A program made the position numbers and the translations under genes. Below, piece by piece: positions 61,648 through 64,000 of a stretch of DNA of 64,000 bases (its first letter is position 1; the number at the start of each line of letters is the position of its first letter). Under the pieces are notes generated by a model that was not told the DNA's origin, made no database searches, and saw nothing but the letters and a program-made list of their open reading frames with translations. The DNA is from Lachnospiraceae bacterium (GTDB lineage: Bacteria > Bacillota > Clostridia > Lachnospirales > Lachnospiraceae), in contig SVEG01000010.1 of assembly GCA_015057505.1 (NCBI GenBank), positions 1 through 64,000 on the forward strand, read 5' to 3'.

Positions 61648-61675
61648 TTTATACTTTACCATTACTTTTTTTCAA
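61648..61675 (-). promoter_or_regulatory. Predicted SigA promoter of the ABC exporter operon
   Basis: TTGAAA, 16-base spacer, TATAAA on the minus strand, 46 bases before the GTG start. Direct repeats ATGGAACAT lie just upstream (61681-61689 and again near 61694). Confidence 0.55.
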
Positions 61676-61766
61676 ATACAATGGAACATATGACATGGAA
61701 CATGGAATATTTTCTGATTTCGCAATTTTTTTCCGCAAACTTTATTGCTCCATGGTAAAAAAAGTA

Positions 61767-61795
61767 TTGCCGAATTATCTTTAATAGAATAATAT
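61767..61795 (+). promoter_or_regulatory. Predicted SigA promoter of the lipoprotein gene
   Basis: TTGCCG, 17-base spacer, TAATAT; about 30 bases before the ATG. The ribosome binding site is GAGGGGC. Confidence 0.45.
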
Positions 61796-61825
61796 ATAAA
61801 TATAGAGAAAGAGGGGCGAACTATT

Positions 61826-63937
61826 ATGAGAAAACTCAGGAATTTCATATACATATTATTAGTATGTGCATTGCTTGTAACAGGATGCAATGTCCGTACC
61901 TATTCTGATTCAACAGACACTACACAAAACACAATTCCAACTACCACAGAAGACTCCACTACCGAAGAACCAACAACTGAAGAGCCTACTACTGAAGAAC
62001 CTACTACCGAAGAACCTACTACCGAAGAACCTACTACGCTTCCCCCTACACCATATGAACTTTTGCTTAAAGGTACTCCATTTAACGAAGCAGGCAATGT
62101 TTTTAAAATCAATTCCAACATCAATATTAACGAGGACTCTTTTATCCAGTCATATTTCGAGTGGCTTGACGGTGTTATACTTGCAATTTATGATTACTCA
62201 TTTGGCGAACTTCATGTCATTTACATGGACCCCATAACTCAAGAAATCTTTGCTGAAATGTCTATTTTTACGCCGGAATACTCTGCTGGTGTTTTAGCCG
62301 GACCCAATGACACTCTTATTATTACGAACATAACTTACAACAGTATTGATATATATGATAGGAACTTCACGTTACTTAACAACTTTTATCCACCTGAATC
62401 CGTGATATTTTCCGGATTTCCGATTCTTTCGTCAGATGGGAAATATGCATATTATTCTGATGAAATGGGATCTGTCTGCTACCGCATGTCACTTGATAGC
62501 GGCATTTCGGAAGCAGTACTGAGCTTTGATACCGAAAGATACTCAAAGACCGTATCGGATATTATCCGTTTTGACGACCGAGAAATTCTTATTCTATCGG
62601 TTTATGATTGTATCACCTATGAATCATCCGATGATTATTATGATACAGCTACTTTTGAACTTATACAGAACCTCCCCTTGCATGTACACTATGAAGCCTG
62701 CGGAAGCGGATACGGTTGTCATATTTACGACCTGACTTCACAAATAATTCATCTGCCTGAACCCACTAAAGATTCGGCAAAAGAATTTTTTCCTCAAAAT
62801 CCTGACGAATACTATGCGTACTGGTTTATTCCGGATAACAGACTTCTTACATTTATTACTGTCGATGATCCCGATGATGCATTGTTTAATCAATCATGGA
62901 TCCGTGTGTACGACCTTACGACAGGCAAATGTGCCTATGAAACGAATGCTTCATTCATTGTTAATGACGCAGAATATGTCGGCGGATATATTTCCAACAT
63001 AATGTACAGTCCTAAGTACAATGCAGTAATGGGCATATTCCACAGTATGGAATACACATTTTTCTTATGGGATTTAGAAGCCGACAGCTCACATTCATTA
63101 GATGAAACTATTTATACCGATAAGTATTATTCTTCTGATGAAATTAATATTGACGGAATCAACGCAACGAAAGCTGTTGCCAATGAACTCAGCATCAAAT
63201 ACGAAGTACATATCTGTATTGCCGATGAAACCCGCATCGACACGGGTGATTATCTTGCCGAACAGGTTTTTCAACCCACATTGATACGTAATGCCCTCAC
63301 TATTCTCGACGAAGCTTTAAACAACTATCCCATGGACTTTTTATGCCAGCTTCAAAGTGAAGACGGTACACCGCTTGAGATCAACCTGTCGGGAACAATT
63401 TCTCCGATTGACGGCTATGATTCCATCAGCAACGCAGTAGGACTTCACAATTATAATATGGGAGAACAGTATGTCATTCTCGATATTAACAACCTTTATT
63501 TGTTAGAGACAACAATTTATCATGAAATCTTTCATGCAATAGACTGGATTGTCGAATGCAACTCTACCTTGTTCGACAATGACTGGAATACTCTCAATCC
63601 TGAGGATTTTGAATACGATTACGGTTATAAAACTAACGAAGGCAATAATGATACAACCTACCTTTACAATACTGCTGAAGGTTATTTTATCGATATCTAT
63701 TCCAAGAGTTTTCCCAACGAAGACAGAGCACGTATTATGGAAAACGCCATGGCCGGCAATCACTACTATTTTGAAAGCGAAGGGTTGTACCGCAAGCTCT
63801 CTTATATTTGCAAAGCGCTCCGTGAAGTATTCTCTACTGATGCCTGGGAAGAAACCACCTGTTGGGAAGCCGCCCTTTTACCCATGAAAGAATATTACGG
63901 TGAACAGCCTTCCGAAGCTGTCCCTGAAACAAACTAA
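61826..63937 (+). CDS. Surface lipoprotein, predicted zinc metallopeptidase
   Basis: 703 residues. Signal peptide with lipobox LVTGC (Cys21 lipidated), a Thr/Ser-rich stalk with five TTEEP repeats (about 45-69), a long middle domain of about 400 residues that alternates hydrophobic and aromatic beta strands (propeller-like), then a C-terminal part with HEIFHAID at 566-573 and E618 in AEGYFIDIYSKSF. HExxH plus a downstream Glu about 48 residues later fits a gluzincin, similar in pattern to the anthrax-lethal-factor-like peptidases. Substrate unknown. It stands alone under its own promoter. Confidence 0.8.
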   Translation: MRKLRNFIYILLVCALLVTGCNVRTYSDSTDTTQNTIPTTTEDSTTEEPTTEEPTTEEPTTEEPTTEEPTTLPPTPYELLLKGTPFNEAGNVFKINSNININEDSFIQSYFEWLDGVILAIYDYSFGELHVIYMDPITQEIFAEMSIFTPEYSAGVLAGPNDTLIITNITYNSIDIYDRNFTLLNNFYPPESVIFSGFPILSSDGKYAYYSDEMGSVCYRMSLDSGISEAVLSFDTERYSKTVSDIIRFDDREILILSVYDCITYESSDDYYDTATFELIQNLPLHVHYEACGSGYGCHIYDLTSQIIHLPEPTKDSAKEFFPQNPDEYYAYWFIPDNRLLTFITVDDPDDALFNQSWIRVYDLTTGKCAYETNASFIVNDAEYVGGYISNIMYSPKYNAVMGIFHSMEYTFFLWDLEADSSHSLDETIYTDKYYSSDEINIDGINATKAVANELSIKYEVHICIADETRIDTGDYLAEQVFQPTLIRNALTILDEALNNYPMDFLCQLQSEDGTPLEINLSGTISPIDGYDSISNAVGLHNYNMGEQYVILDINNLYLLETTIYHEIFHAIDWIVECNSTLFDNDWNTLNPEDFEYDYGYKTNEGNNDTTYLYNTAEGYFIDIYSKSFPNEDRARIMENAMAGNHYYFESEGLYRKLSYICKALREVFSTDAWEETTCWEAALLPMKEYYGEQPSEAVPETN
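61958..62032. repeat. Five tandem 15-base repeats coding TTEEP
   Basis: Units start at 61958, 61973, 61988, 62003 and 62018; the last two are identical. They form the stalk between the lipid anchor and the folded domains. Confidence 0.9.
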
Positions 63938-63964
63938 AACTATAAATAAATTTGGAGGAAAACA

Positions 63965-64000
63965 ATGAATTCAATTGTTACAGAAAATGTTTTAGATCTC
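63965..64000 (+). CDS. Start of a further gene (partial, right window edge)
   Basis: ATG at 63965 behind TTTGGAGGA, followed by 11 open codons (MNSIVTENVLDL) to the window end. Close to the lipoprotein gene, so probably co-transcribed. No function can be read from 12 residues. Confidence 0.5.
   Translation, partial: MNSIVTENVLDL

Noticed and set aside
61958-62032. Short regular repeats as a CRISPR array
   Set aside because: There are no spacers and the repeats are in frame, coding TTEEP in a lipoprotein stalk. The same applies to 47239-47322.

Overview
The window reads as chromosomal DNA of a moderately AT-rich, spore-forming member of the Bacillota, most likely family Lachnospiraceae. The support is: a SpoIIR homologue behind a SigF-like promoter, a SigD/FliA-like (motility) promoter, an Ile T-box, DUF624, DUF4317 and DUF1934 proteins, LytTR/GHKL signalling, many small zinc-ribbon proteins, strong AGGAGG ribosome binding sites and an F-type ATP synthase whose c subunit carries a sodium-binding signature. 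I see no rRNA, tRNA, CRISPR array, intact insertion sequence or prophage. Genus is not determinable from the sequence alone.

Layout. 1-2.3 kb: start of the ATP synthase operon (atpZ, atpI, atpB, atpE, atpF, minus strand, running off the left edge). 2.3-8.9 kb: DUF624 membrane protein and a divergent membrane protein, an acetyltransferase with cyclophilin, a TPM-domain/zinc-ribbon membrane pair, a candidate small RNA and a predicted carbohydrate-binding-like protein. 8.9-10.1 kb: the rpsF-ssb-rpsR operon with its leader. 10.1-15.2 kb: a four-gene ABC-2 transporter locus next to a GHKL kinase/LytTR regulator pair. 15.2-17.6 kb: a YwgA-like protein and an HD phosphohydrolase behind an operator-like palindrome, beside a short relic that looks like HicB. 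17.6-24.1 kb: an Ile T-box leads ileS-glgP-mscL. 24.1-24.4 kb: a previously unlisted type I toxin-antitoxin module (32-residue hydrophobic peptide plus antisense RNA).

24.5-36.0 kb: DUF4317 gene, a 200-bp inverted repeat, prfC, cardiolipin synthase, transaldolase-like aldolase, a BCCT transporter with a fused HTH-LicC-LicA protein (choline uptake and activation), and a DUF5685/DnaJ cluster. 36.1-41.7 kb: purC, ddl-murI-DUF1934 (peptidoglycan precursors), spoIIR, an SGNH hydrolase and ispE. 41.8-47.1 kb: a SigD-promoter gene, then an ABC/FtsX transporter with a solo AraC regulator, a FeoB-associated/HMA protein and a flavodoxin. The transporter and the flavodoxin share the palindrome GTTAGCANNTGCTAAC, which predicts a common metal- or redox-responsive regulator.

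47.2-51.2 kb: an Rpn-type nuclease, an ECF sigma factor with a large extra domain and a serine hydrolase. 51.2-61.7 kb: mfd, pth and an operon of two ABC exporters, both with an N-terminal sensor-like region and zinc ribbon, together with a DUF1854 protein and two unknown proteins; this is the strongest candidate for an uncharacterised multi-protein system. 61.8-64 kb: a surface lipoprotein with a threonine/glutamate repeat stalk and a HExxH metallopeptidase motif, then the first codons of another gene.
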